Below, piece by piece: positions 43,107 through 50,939 of a stretch of 64,000 nt of DNA. Under the pieces are notes generated by a model. That model saw only the letters and a list, made by a program, of their open reading frames with translations, was not told the origin of the DNA and made no database searches. The stretch lies in NCBI GenBank assembly GCA_947475415.1, contig CANJLH010000012.1:1-64000 (forward strand), read 5' to 3'. Position numbers and translations under genes: made by a program. The DNA comes from Caulobacteraceae bacterium (GTDB lineage Bacteria; Pseudomonadota; Alphaproteobacteria; Caulobacterales; Caulobacteraceae). The first letter of the stretch is position 1. Every line of letters begins with the position of its first letter.

Positions 43107-43239
43107 GGTTGATCTCCTGGTTTGATGGATTGCGCGCTTCCGCGCAGGTCGGGGGTCTGGTTAGAGCAATGACGCGCGTGGTCAAGCTGGCGCTGGCCGC
43201 GTTAGGATGGCCGAACACTAGAAATCCAGGGAGTACCCC

Positions 43240-44118
43240 ATGGCGGCGCCGTTGAAGGTTGGGGTCAACATCGTCTTCGTGCAGCCGGAAGCGGTGGTGC
43301 GCATCTCCCAGGCCGCCGAGCAGATGGGCTATGAGTCCGTCTGGTCCGGCGAGCATGTGGCCCTGCCCCAGAAAGAGGACTGGTGGAAGGAGTATCCGGC
43401 GGTAAGGGCCGCCGGAGAGGCGGGACATGCCAAGCTGGTCCCCTTCAAGCCGGAGACGCCGTTCCTCGATCCGATGATCGTTCTGGCCTCCATCGCCAGC
43501 GCAACCACCAAGATCCGGTTGGGGATCGGCATCTACCTTCTGGCCCTGCGAAACCCGGTCCTGGCGGGGCGCACCATCGCCTCGCTGGACGTGATGTCGG
43601 GCGGCCGGCTGGATCTGGGCGTCGGCCTGGGCTGGACGCCGCACGAGTACACCATCACCGAGCAGCGGTGGGAAGATCGCGCCGGGCGGATGGACGAGAT
43701 GATTGCTTGTCTTCGCGCCCTGTTCGAACAGGAAAATCCTGAGTTCCACGGCAAGGCCTTTGACTTCGACCCCATCGGCTTTCGGCCCAAGCCCGTGCAG
43801 TCGCCGTTGCCGATTCACATCGGCGGATCAAGCCAGGCGGCGGTGCGCCGGGCGGCCCGCCTTGGGACCGGATGGTACGGCGGCGTCGACTACATTCCGG
43901 CGATCAAGGCGGAACTGGCGAAGGTTGGCCGCCAGAATGAGCCCTTCGAATACTCCTCCCTTTCCATGGCCGGACCGATGGCCCGCGAGGAGCTGGAACG
44001 GATGAAAGAAGCCGGCGCGGAGCGGGCGGTGGCGATTCCCTGGAAGAGCCGCAAGCCGGTCGGGTTGGAGGGCATCGATATGCTTGAGGACTACGCCAAA
44101 CAGATCGGCCTGTTGTAG
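43240..44118 (+). CDS. Luciferase-like monooxygenase (LLM class flavin-/F420-dependent oxidoreductase)
   Basis: 292 residues of a bacterial luciferase-type TIM barrel: VNIVFVQPEAVVRISQAAEQ, SVWSGEHVALPQK, a 15-residue loop, FLDPMIVLASIASATTKIRLGI, LASLDVMSGGRLDLGVGLGW and SPLPIHIGGSSQAAVRRAAR. The middle of the family's F420-binding subtype, the TIGR03619 group, has the same blocks, so F420 or FMNH2 may be the cofactor. It would hydroxylate or Baeyer-Villiger oxidise a lipophilic substrate. It starts after CCAGGGAGTACCCC. The acyl-CoA dehydrogenase gene follows 28 bases later on the same strand. Confidence 0.88.
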   Translation: MAAPLKVGVNIVFVQPEAVVRISQAAEQMGYESVWSGEHVALPQKEDWWKEYPAVRAAGEAGHAKLVPFKPETPFLDPMIVLASIASATTKIRLGIGIYLLALRNPVLAGRTIASLDVMSGGRLDLGVGLGWTPHEYTITEQRWEDRAGRMDEMIACLRALFEQENPEFHGKAFDFDPIGFRPKPVQSPLPIHIGGSSQAAVRRAARLGTGWYGGVDYIPAIKAELAKVGRQNEPFEYSSLSMAGPMAREELERMKEAGAERAVAIPWKSRKPVGLEGIDMLEDYAKQIGLL

Positions 44119-44146
44119 GCTGCAGGTTGCTAAAGGGAGCGCACGC

Positions 44147-45358
44147 ATGGATTTCTCTGATACGCCCGAAGAGGCCGCCTATCGCGCCCAGGTGCGGACT
44201 TGGCTGGCGGCCAACGCGCCGAAGGAAGGCTTCTCCAACACCGATGGCATGACCATCGACCAGGAGATCGCCCGCGCCCGCGCCTGGCAGACCAAGAAGG
44301 CCGAGGCCGGCTACGCCCAGATCACCTGGCCCAAGGCCTGGGGCGGACCGGGCGGCACACCGATGCAGCAGGTGATCTATAACCAGGAAGAGGCGAATTA
44401 CGACGTCTACGCCCCCTACTTCGTCCTGGCGCTGGGCATGTGCGTCCCCACCATCCTGAGCGTCGCTGACGAAGCCACCAAGCAGCGCTTCGCCGGCCCC
44501 GCCCTGCGCGGCGAGGAGATCTGGTGCCAGCTGTTTTCCGAGCCGGTGAGCGGTTCGGATGCGGCCGGCGCGCGGACCATGGCGGTGCGCGACGGGGACA
44601 CCTGGACGGTGAACGGCCAAAAGGTGTGGACCTCCGGCGCCCACCTGTCTGACTACGGCCTGCTGCTCACCCGCACTGACGTGAATGTGCCCAAGCACAA
44701 GGGCATGACCATGTACTGGCTGGACATGCGCTCCCCAGGTGTTGAGGTGCGGCGCATCAACCAGATGTCCGGCGGCGGGGGCTACGGATTCAACGAGGTG
44801 TTCTTCACCGACGTGAAGATCCCCGACTCCCAGCGGCTGGGCGCGGTGGGCGAAGGCTGGAAGGTGGCCATCATCACCCTGATGAACGAGCGCTTCGCCA
44901 TCGGCGGCGGCCGCTCGGAGGGCTGGGAACAGGTAATCGAACTGGCCCGCGGCGCCGGAATGCTGTCCGACCGGGCCCTGCGCGAAAAGATCGCCGACTG
45001 GTACGTGCAGGCCTCGGGCCTGAAGCACACCGCCATGCGCACCATCACCGCGCTCTCGCGCGGCGAGACGCCGGGGCCGGAGAATTCCATCGGCAAGATC
45101 GTCGGCGCAAACCAGGCCCAGTCTATGGCCAGCGAGGCCATCGACCTTCTGGACCAGTACGGCATCATCGCCGATCCGGCGCTGGCGCCCCTGGAGGCGG
45201 AGTTCCAGTCGGGTCTGCTGCATGCCCCCGGCGGGCGGCTGGCGGGCGGCACCGACGAGATCCTGAAGAACGTGCTGGCCGAGCGTGTGCTGGGTCTGCC
45301 CGGCGACATCCGCCTGGACAAGGACGTGGCCTATAAGGACATCCCGACTGGGCGCTAG
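44147..45358 (+). CDS. Acyl-CoA dehydrogenase
   Basis: 403 residues of a full-length flavoprotein: an N-terminal helical part (DFSDTPEEAAYRAQVRTWLA), ITWPKAWGGPGG, the FAD-binding strand CQLFSEPVSGSDAAGARTMA, TWTVNGQKVWTSGAHLSDYG, and a C-terminal helix bundle with PENSIGKIVGANQAQ. The final part carries LAGGTDEILKNVLAERVLG, the motif with the substrate-binding and FAD-contacting residues. It oxidises an acyl-CoA to the 2-enoyl-CoA and reduces ETF. The start follows AAAGGGAGCGCACGC. It is colinear with the LLM gene 28 bases upstream, and no other gene of the pathway follows directly. Confidence 0.9.
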   Translation: MDFSDTPEEAAYRAQVRTWLAANAPKEGFSNTDGMTIDQEIARARAWQTKKAEAGYAQITWPKAWGGPGGTPMQQVIYNQEEANYDVYAPYFVLALGMCVPTILSVADEATKQRFAGPALRGEEIWCQLFSEPVSGSDAAGARTMAVRDGDTWTVNGQKVWTSGAHLSDYGLLLTRTDVNVPKHKGMTMYWLDMRSPGVEVRRINQMSGGGGYGFNEVFFTDVKIPDSQRLGAVGEGWKVAIITLMNERFAIGGGRSEGWEQVIELARGAGMLSDRALREKIADWYVQASGLKHTAMRTITALSRGETPGPENSIGKIVGANQAQSMASEAIDLLDQYGIIADPALAPLEAEFQSGLLHAPGGRLAGGTDEILKNVLAERVLGLPGDIRLDKDVAYKDIPTGR

Positions 45359-45419
45359 GGCCGGTCCGGTGTTTGCGCGCCGACTTGAGCAGAATTAACT
45401 GTATTTCTTTGGAGCATTT

Positions 45420-45439
45420 CTAGCGCTCAACTGCGCTAG
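45420..45439. terminator. Short palindrome after acyl-CoA dehydrogenase gene
   Basis: Perfect 7-base arms (CTAGCGC / GCGCTAG) enclose TCAACT. The hairpin lies 60 bases after the stop of the acyl-CoA dehydrogenase gene and is followed by GGGTTGTTTGG, which has only a weak T content. It is a plausible but weak terminator. Confidence 0.35.
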
Positions 45440-45572
45440 GGGTTGTTTGGACGGACGCTGATTTTTCGCCGCGATGTCGGGGCGCGGGCGCCGCCCTCGC
45501 GCCAGCAGCGATGCGTGAGGTTGAGGCGTAACCCGGTCGTCCCCCAACCGTCGCGACCCCCACAGCCACAAA

Positions 45573-45591
45573 CCTCGGGCTTGTCCCGAGG
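45573..45591. repeat. Hairpin CCTCGGG-CTTGT-CCCGAGG
   Basis: A perfect 7-base-pair stem with a 5-base loop. Sequences of this kind (GGG-flanked CCTCGGG-type dyads) are frequent interspersed intergenic repeats in alphaproteobacteria, though I have not compared it with other copies. Confidence 0.5.
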
Positions 45592-45674
45592 ATTGTGTTT
45601 CGGGCGATCGAGCGGAGGAAGACCTTGCTGAACGGCATCGGACCAGATGCCAGCTCTCTTGGACTGGCAAATAG

Positions 45675-45689
45675 GTTCCTGTTTTGTTC
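45675..45689 (+). promoter_or_regulatory. Putative LexA (SOS) box, GTTC-N7-GTTC
   Basis: GTTCCTGTTTTGTTC exactly matches the alphaproteobacterial LexA operator GTTC-N7-GTTC. It sits in a T-rich block about 90 bases upstream of the frameshifted gene at 45781, in the right orientation and distance for a promoter operator. The match is seen in the sequence; regulation by DNA damage is inference. Such a motif can also arise by chance. Confidence 0.5.
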
Positions 45690-45780
45690 TTGTTTTTTCC
45701 ACCCGCCTATGAGACGCTCACAGCAGAGTTCGACGGACGCAACCTCCGATCAGCTAAGCGGGCGACTTTGAAGGATCGAC

Positions 45781-46256
45781 ATGGCGGGTTCAAACCCAAC
45801 ACAACGCAGACTGGAGAGCATGGCCGAATTCATGGCGAGGAGGGCTCGGGAAGTCGCCGCAAACGCCAACGCGAGTGCCCGCGCGCTGGTGCACGACGCA
45901 TATGGTCGAGCGATTCGGCTGGGGCAAGACCTGAACCTGCCGACGGTAAGCGAGGTGGAGGCCTTTGTGCACAGGCTGGCAGATGGCGCCGCCACACGTC
46001 CGAAGTCGACGGCTTGTCACGGCTTGAGGGGTACGTGGTACACGCTGGCATCGACAACCACTTTCGAGGCGCGAGATTGCCGCGAAATCTGTCTGCGAAA
46101 GGCTGGAGCGCGAAGCAGGCCGGCGTGACACCGTTCTCGGGACTTGAGCGCCTTTGGTATGGAACGCCGGAAGCGACCCGACGCACGGCCGCCGGCCTTG
46201 CGGGCGGCGCCGGTGGGCTGATCCATGAGCCCTTGGACGAGGAGGACACCTGGTGA
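45781..46256 (+). pseudogene. Frameshifted gene of unknown function
   Basis: Translation from the ATG at 45781 reads a helix-rich start (LESMAEFMARRAREVAANAN...) and then SEVEAFVHRLADGAA, but the protein-like continuation (SEVDGLSRLEGYVVHAGIDN, then TPFSGLERLWYGTPEATRR and AGGLIHEPLDEEDTW) is in another frame, which stays open to 46256. Read in the original frame, the sequence becomes unlike a protein and stops at 46128. A single indel near 45985-46005 would join the halves. The downstream gene's GTG overlaps the last stop (GTGA), which also says the second frame was the real one. A sequencing error is possible. The protein is not recognised. Confidence 0.6.
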
Positions 46257-46678
46257 ATATCTACCCCGTCGCAGCATTTAAAAGCGGCTTCCCGGACGAT
46301 TCCGTCGAGGAGGATGGCGATATCGTCATCTTTCCGGGGCGCGGTATCGCCGAGGCGCTGGCCGGGCTTCTGCGCGATGCAGGGCTGAGCGTCGATGCGC
46401 CGGAGCATCAGCACGAGCATGGCTGGGACTTCACGGCCCATGTGGACGGCGTCAGGATCTGGGTGCAGATTTCGGATATCGGCGATGTGGTGTTTCTCTC
46501 CAGCGAGCCGCCCTACGCATTCTTCAAGAACAGCCGCAAGAAGCGCGCCGCGCACGGCAAGCTCCTGACTCTGCTCGACCAGGGGATGCGCAAGGACAAG
46601 CGATTCAGCCGTCTGCGCTGGCTGCGGCGCGATGAGGGTGAAACCGACAAGGGTCGCCCGGCGCCAGTGGAGGCGTAG
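46253..46678 (+). CDS. Hypothetical protein coupled to the frameshifted gene, 141 residues
   Basis: A small soluble alpha/beta protein starting from a GTG that overlaps the upstream stop by four bases (GTGA). Features are IYPVAAFKSGFPDDSVEEDG, GRGIAEALAGLLRDAG, HEHGWDFTAHVDGVRIWVQIS, DVVFLSSEPPYAF and a basic C-terminal region (KNSRKKRAAHGK, then RRDEGETDKGR). It has the size and acidic start of many immunity or antitoxin-type proteins, but I recognise no family. If its neighbour is truly broken, its expression may be altered because translation is coupled. Confidence 0.65.
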   Translation: MNIYPVAAFKSGFPDDSVEEDGDIVIFPGRGIAEALAGLLRDAGLSVDAPEHQHEHGWDFTAHVDGVRIWVQISDIGDVVFLSSEPPYAFFKNSRKKRAAHGKLLTLLDQGMRKDKRFSRLRWLRRDEGETDKGRPAPVEA

Positions 46679-46794
46679 GCGCCACCCCGGCGTTGCGAGT
46701 GGTCGCGCCACGACCGGCTTTGCCCCAAGCCTACCCTTGCGCTAGCTAGGCGCGCGAAAGCCGGCTTCCGATGCTGGCGGGACTTGGGGCCAGC

Positions 46795-47589
46795 ATGGAC
46801 GACGAAGCTTTTTTCCGCGCTGAGGGTGGCGCCTATTTCGCCAATCCGATCAGCGCCGGCCCCTGGCGCGCCCAGTCGCTGATGGGTCGCTGTGTGACGG
46901 GCCTGTTCGGTTATGAGATAGAGCGGCGGCACATGACGGAGGGGTTTGTTCCAGCGCGCCTGACCGTGGAACTCTACGACCTCGCCGATTTCACCGCCAT
47001 CACCGTCGAGACCCGACTGCTGCGCGACGGCGGGCGGGTGCGGCTGGTGGAGGCGGACCTGATCTGCGGCGGTCAAGCGCGGGCGCGGGCGACCTGCCAG
47101 CTCCTGCGCCACACTGAGGCGCCGGGCGGGAATGTGTGGTCGCCACCCGAATGGGACGCGGCGACACCGGACCAGCTGCAGGACGAGGCGACCCGCTGGA
47201 AGTGGCATCTGCGCGTGGCCGGCGGCGAGATGGGGACATTCGGGCGCAAGCGGGTCTGGCTGAAGGACTATCGGACGCTGGTGGCCGGCGTTCCCCTCAG
47301 CCCGTTCGTGCAGGCGGCGATGGCCTGTGATTCCGTCAGCCCGTTCACCCATGGGGGAGACCGGGGGGTGGAATATATCAACACCGAGGCCACCATGTAT
47401 CTGCACCGGGCGCCGCGGGACGGATGGATCGGTTTCGACGTCGCCGACCATCAGGCGACCGACGGCCTGGCGATCGGCCAGGCGCGCCTATATGACCTGC
47501 ACGGTCCGATCGGGTTCGCGTCAGCAGCCGCGCTGGCCCAGCGTCGTCCGCCGGGCATGACGCCAGGTGTCGGGACCTCGGAGAAGTAG
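46795..47589 (+). CDS. Acyl-CoA thioesterase-like protein (TesB-like double hotdog)
   Basis: 264 residues in two hotdog halves. The first has EGGAYFANPISAGPWRAQSL (the W-x-x-xSLMG element common in TesB-like thioesterases), VPARLTVELYDLADFT, and RLVEADLICGGQARARATCQ. The second has VSPFTHGGDRGVEYINTEAT and WIGFDVADHQATDGLAIGQA, where the D-H-x-A-T-D-G pattern with its Asp is characteristic of TesB-type enzymes. It would hydrolyse or bind acyl-CoA. The start at 46795 is preceded by TTGGGGCCAGC; an ATG at 46771 is a weaker option. It converges with the acyl-CoA dehydrogenase pair. Confidence 0.77.
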   Translation: MDDEAFFRAEGGAYFANPISAGPWRAQSLMGRCVTGLFGYEIERRHMTEGFVPARLTVELYDLADFTAITVETRLLRDGGRVRLVEADLICGGQARARATCQLLRHTEAPGGNVWSPPEWDAATPDQLQDEATRWKWHLRVAGGEMGTFGRKRVWLKDYRTLVAGVPLSPFVQAAMACDSVSPFTHGGDRGVEYINTEATMYLHRAPRDGWIGFDVADHQATDGLAIGQARLYDLHGPIGFASAAALAQRRPPGMTPGVGTSEK

Positions 47590-47597
47590 CGCTCTGC

Positions 47598-48338
47598 TCA
47601 AAGGGCGCGCGCCAGGGTGACCAGGCCATCAGGACGGGCGAGCGCCCAACGGCCCAGCTCCCGAGCCCAGTAGCTTTCCCCACCGTGGACCAGGCGCCAC
47701 TGGTGCAGGGCGCCGGTGAGGTGGTGCAGGTGGAATTCCTGGGTCATGCCGATGGCGCCGTGGATGGCGTGGGCGTGGGCGGCCACGATCTCGGCGGCCT
47801 GGCCAGCGCGGAGCTTGGCGGCGGCCGCGCGCTGTGGGGAGACTTCCCGCGGCGAGCCCACGAAGGCGGCCTGAGCGGCCATGCGCGCGGCGGTGACCTC
47901 CTCGGCCATGATCGCCAGATTGTGCTGGATAGCCTGGAACTTGGAGATTTCGCGGCCGAACTGCTTACGGGTAGAGGCGTACTCCACCGTGGTGGCCAGG
48001 ATCTGCTCCATGGCCCCGGCCATCAGTCCGGCGGTGATGGCGGCGGCGACGGCGCGGGCGTTATTCCCGCCCAGGGCCGCCTCGATGTCGGCGGCGGCCG
48101 TGGTGTCGGGGTTCTTCAGGCGCGCGACCATGGTCTGCACCACGCCGTTGATCTGGGGCCGGGCGCCGGCGGCCAGCACCAGGGGGAAGAAGTCCTCCAG
48201 GTTGAGGCCCGCCCCGCCGTCATCCTCGCTGCGCAGCAGGTCGAGGAAGCCGGACTCCTCCAGGGCCGGCCAGGGGGCGGCGACCGGCAGGGTGTCCAGC
48301 AGGCGGACGAATTGTTCGAGGATCAGGTCGTCGCTCAT
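47598..48338 (-). CDS. Acyl-CoA dehydrogenase, small partner subunit
   Basis: 246 residues, much shorter than a normal 380-400 residue acyl-CoA dehydrogenase. After a short N-terminal part (LEQFVRLLDTLPVAAP, then LEDFFPLVLAAGA), only the C-terminal helix bundle is evident: AGLMAGAMEQILATTVEYAS, TRKQFGREISKFQAIQHN, and HAIHGAIGMTQEFHLHHLTG. This resembles the partner subunits of alpha2beta2 acyl-CoA dehydrogenases used for steroid side chains in actinobacteria. Its start overlaps the larger partner by four bases, so both are translated together. FAD is probably shared at the interface. The substrate is unknown. Confidence 0.8.
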   Translation of the reverse strand: MSDDLILEQFVRLLDTLPVAAPWPALEESGFLDLLRSEDDGGAGLNLEDFFPLVLAAGARPQINGVVQTMVARLKNPDTTAAADIEAALGGNNARAVAAAITAGLMAGAMEQILATTVEYASTRKQFGREISKFQAIQHNLAIMAEEVTAARMAAQAAFVGSPREVSPQRAAAAKLRAGQAAEIVAAHAHAIHGAIGMTQEFHLHHLTGALHQWRLVHGGESYWARELGRWALARPDGLVTLARAL

Positions 48339-49480
48339 CTCAGGCCCATGCCTCTTGCGATAATGCCGCGCAGGATTTCGCGGGTGCCGCCACGCAGCGA
48401 ATAGGATGGGCTCATGGCGGCGGCGTATTGCAGGGCCGCCAGCAGCTCGCCCGGGACCGGGACTTCGACGCTGGCCAGGTGGTCAGTGATCATGCCGGGG
48501 ATCGACTGCTCCCAGGTGGTGCCCAGTTCCTTGACCACCGAGGCCTCATTGACGGGGCTTTCGCCGCGGGCGAGGCGGGCGGTGACCGCCAGAGACAGGT
48601 TGCGCAGGGCCGACACATTGGCCAGCAGCCGACCGGCCAGCTCGGCCTCGGCGTCAGTGGGCCCCTTGGCGCGGATGAAGTCCAGCCAGGCGTCGATCAG
48701 CGCCATACAGGAATAGATCCGCTCCGGCCCCGAGCGCTCGAAGGCCAGCTCGGCGTTGACCTGGGCCCAGCCCTGGCCCTCCTGGCCGATCAGGGCGTCG
48801 GCGGGCAGCAGGGCGTTGTCGAAATGCACCTCGGAGAAGTGCTCGTCGCCGCTCACATCACGGATCGGTCGCGCTGTGACACCGGGGGTGCGCATGTCGA
48901 TGAGCAGCTGCGACAGGCCTTTGTTGCGGTCCTCGGGCGTTCCGGAGGTGCGCACCAGGGCGATCATGTAGTGTGCGCGTCTGCCATGGGTGGTCCAGAT
49001 TTTCGATCCGTTGACCCGCCAGCCCTCCGGCGTCAGGTCAGCGCGGGTGCGCACGCTGGCCAGGTCGGAACCAGAGTCCGGCTCACTCATGCCGATGCAG
49101 AAGAAGGCCTCGCCACGGCAGACCTCCGGCACGATCTTGCGGCGTTGTTGCTCATTGCCGAACTTGAGCAGCAGCGGCGCGGACTGTCGCTCGCTGACCC
49201 AGTGGCCCGCCACCGGCGCGCCCGCCGCCAGCAACTCCTCCACCAGCACGAAGCGGGCGAAGTGACTGCGCCCGCCGCCGCCGTATTCCTTGGGCAGGGT
49301 GATACCCACCCAGCCCTTGGCGGCCAGGGCCTTTGAGAAGTCCGCGTCGAAGCCCATCCAGGAGCGGGCTTTGCGCTCCGTCGACATGGATTTCAGCTGT
49401 TCGGCGAGGAAAGCGCGAATTGGCTCCCTCAGCGCCTCGTCCTCAGGCGGAATCGCCGTGAGCTCCATGGTGTCGAGCAC
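48335..49480 (-). CDS. Acyl-CoA dehydrogenase, large partner subunit
   Basis: 381 residues: EALREPIRAFLAEQLKSMST, WVGITLPKEYGGGGRSHF, the FAD-binding CIGMSEPDSGSDLASVRTRA, WRVNGSKIWTTHGRRAHYMI, and a C-terminal bundle ending SYSLRGGTREILRGIIARGM. It supplies most of the flavin and substrate site for the pair with the small subunit at 47598. The GTG at 49480 has GAGG five bases upstream; a GTG at 49486 or ATG at 49468 cannot be excluded. It follows a strong hairpin, so it may be a separate transcript from the MaoC-like gene upstream. Confidence 0.83.
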   Translation of the reverse strand: MLDTMELTAIPPEDEALREPIRAFLAEQLKSMSTERKARSWMGFDADFSKALAAKGWVGITLPKEYGGGGRSHFARFVLVEELLAAGAPVAGHWVSERQSAPLLLKFGNEQQRRKIVPEVCRGEAFFCIGMSEPDSGSDLASVRTRADLTPEGWRVNGSKIWTTHGRRAHYMIALVRTSGTPEDRNKGLSQLLIDMRTPGVTARPIRDVSGDEHFSEVHFDNALLPADALIGQEGQGWAQVNAELAFERSGPERIYSCMALIDAWLDFIRAKGPTDAEAELAGRLLANVSALRNLSLAVTARLARGESPVNEASVVKELGTTWEQSIPGMITDHLASVEVPVPGELLAALQYAAAMSPSYSLRGGTREILRGIIARGMGLR

Positions 49481-49505
49481 GGTCACCTCTACTATTGTTG
49501 GTAGT

Positions 49506-49543
49506 GTTTCCGCCCCTTCCGCGTGTTCGGAAGGGGCGGAAAC
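49506..49543. terminator. Long perfect hairpin between MaoC-like gene and dehydrogenase pair
   Basis: A 15-base perfect inverted repeat (GTTTCCGCCCCTTCC and its reverse complement) encloses an 8-base loop (GCGTGTTC). It lies just after the stop of the MaoC-like gene (reading leftward). There is no T-run, so it would be a stem-dependent or attenuation-type structure instead of a classical intrinsic terminator. It may also separate that gene from the dehydrogenase pair. Confidence 0.65.
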
Positions 49544-49552
49544 TAACTATGC

Positions 49553-50812
49553 TTAGGCCTGCTGCGCCTGCAATTCGACCTGACGCGCCCACAGGGCGTC
49601 CAGATCCTCGGCGTCAGGCTTGGGAAGATCCACGTGCGGACCGCCGCGGGACGGCAGCAGCACCACGGCGTTGCCCGGCGTCACCACCGTGCCCCACTGG
49701 TTCTCCACCCACACGTCGACATGGACCTCATTACGGCCCTCGACCTGCTTCTTGGCCACAACGCGGCCCTTCATCCAGTAGGTGTCGCCGGTGTAGACGA
49801 ACTTGCGGTGCTGGCAGGAGAGTTTCCAGAGCCAGGCGTTGTCGCCCATCCAGTTGGTCAGGATGTTGGTCAGGAAGGTTTCGCGCATGGCGCCGTAGTC
49901 GTAGCTGAGCGGGATGCCCAGCTCGGTGGCCCAGTCCTGCTCCCAGTGCAGGCGCTGCACGGTGTCGGGCACGTTCAGCTTGTTGCGGGTGTACATGCCC
50001 GGCACCTTGGCGCGGGTCTTGTAGGAGATCTTGAAGGCGCCGGGGGGCGTCAGTTGCATGCCCCAGCCCACGTGCCAAACCACCAGATCGGAGGTGCGGA
50101 ACGGGCCGCGCACGATGGTCGGGATCTCGTCGCCCTCGTGGACGTCCTCGAAATAGAGCGGGGTGGAACCGCGGATGGTCTCGGCGGCGTAGGCCGCATC
50201 GATCTGGTCCAGCTGATCCTGGGTATAGGGCTTGGGCAGTTCGTACTCTTTTTTCTTGGCCGCCGAGGCGTGGCGTTCGGCGCGGATCCAGGTTCCCCGA
50301 CGTACGGCGGTGATCTCGTTCTTCTGATTGCGGTTGATGTAGCCCTGGACCTCCGAAACCGTGCGGCCGGAGAACTTGGAGTTGTCGTTGACCTTCACGC
50401 CGATCAGGCCGCCGCGCACCCAAAGGCGGTCGCCTTCATAGAGGGGCCGGTACCACTCGAACTCCATCACCGCCTGGTAAGAGCCCAGGCCGATCAGCGG
50501 GTCGCCTTTCAGAAGCTTCTTCTGCTCGTCGGTGGGGCCGCCGTCGGTCTCGCCCATGGTGTAGTGGAAGTTGGGCGGGCCGATCAGGCCGCCCCAGCGG
50601 GTAGACTTGCCGTAGTTCTCGTCGCCCCAGAGCGGGTTGTCGTCGCCATAGCCGTAGGCGAAGTGGCGGGTTCCGTCCCAGGTGACCACGAAGTTGTGCG
50701 GTGGGTTCGGGCGCTTGGTGGGAATGCCGATGCGTTGCTTCAGGCGATCAATGCCGGCGTCGGTCAGGATGCCGTAACCGGCGGGAACGTCGGCGGTCTT
50801 TGCGTCGCTCAT
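49553..50812 (-). CDS. MaoC/FAS1-type dehydratase with two hotdog domains
   Basis: 419 residues. The first hotdog (residues about 30-185) contains FAYGYGDDNPLWGDENYGKS with the D-x-N-P hydratase signature and WGGLIGPPNFHYTMGE, then FEWYRPLYEGDRLWVRG. The second (residues about 215-400) has TPLYFEDVHEGDEIPTIVRG, RTSDLVVWHVGWGMQ and CQHRKFVYTGDTYWMKG. The arrangement resembles the two-domain enoyl-CoA hydratases found in sterol side-chain catabolism. It would add water to a bulky 2-enoyl-CoA. It stands upstream of the dehydrogenase pair on the same strand, fitting a beta-oxidation pair. The start has a weak purine run upstream. Confidence 0.78.
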   Translation of the reverse strand: MSDAKTADVPAGYGILTDAGIDRLKQRIGIPTKRPNPPHNFVVTWDGTRHFAYGYGDDNPLWGDENYGKSTRWGGLIGPPNFHYTMGETDGGPTDEQKKLLKGDPLIGLGSYQAVMEFEWYRPLYEGDRLWVRGGLIGVKVNDNSKFSGRTVSEVQGYINRNQKNEITAVRRGTWIRAERHASAAKKKEYELPKPYTQDQLDQIDAAYAAETIRGSTPLYFEDVHEGDEIPTIVRGPFRTSDLVVWHVGWGMQLTPPGAFKISYKTRAKVPGMYTRNKLNVPDTVQRLHWEQDWATELGIPLSYDYGAMRETFLTNILTNWMGDNAWLWKLSCQHRKFVYTGDTYWMKGRVVAKKQVEGRNEVHVDVWVENQWGTVVTPGNAVVLLPSRGGPHVDLPKPDAEDLDALWARQVELQAQQA

Positions 50813-50939
50813 CTTCTATCCTCAGATTCTGGCGGACAATATCGGGAGGGCGCACATGTGACGCCCAGGGTTTGAAATCGCGCGGACCTTAAAGGATCGC
50901 CTGGGGCCAAGCCAAGGGCAGATCAGCCGCGCGTTGATG

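Larger units (their letters stand above)
45359..45780. other. Intergenic region with hairpins and a putative SOS operator
   Basis: No trustworthy gene was found. The leftward reading frames here are arginine/proline-rich and have no supported start. The region contains a 7-bp-stem palindrome (45420-45439), a second hairpin (45573-45591) and a GTTC-N7-GTTC site (45675-45689), each listed separately. Downstream T-rich sequence surrounds the operator site. Confidence 0.55.

Noticed and set aside
45420..45702. Leftward frames between the acyl-CoA dehydrogenase gene and the SOS box
   Set aside because: Arg/Pro-rich composition, no ribosome site and alternative frames equally open; nothing supports translation.
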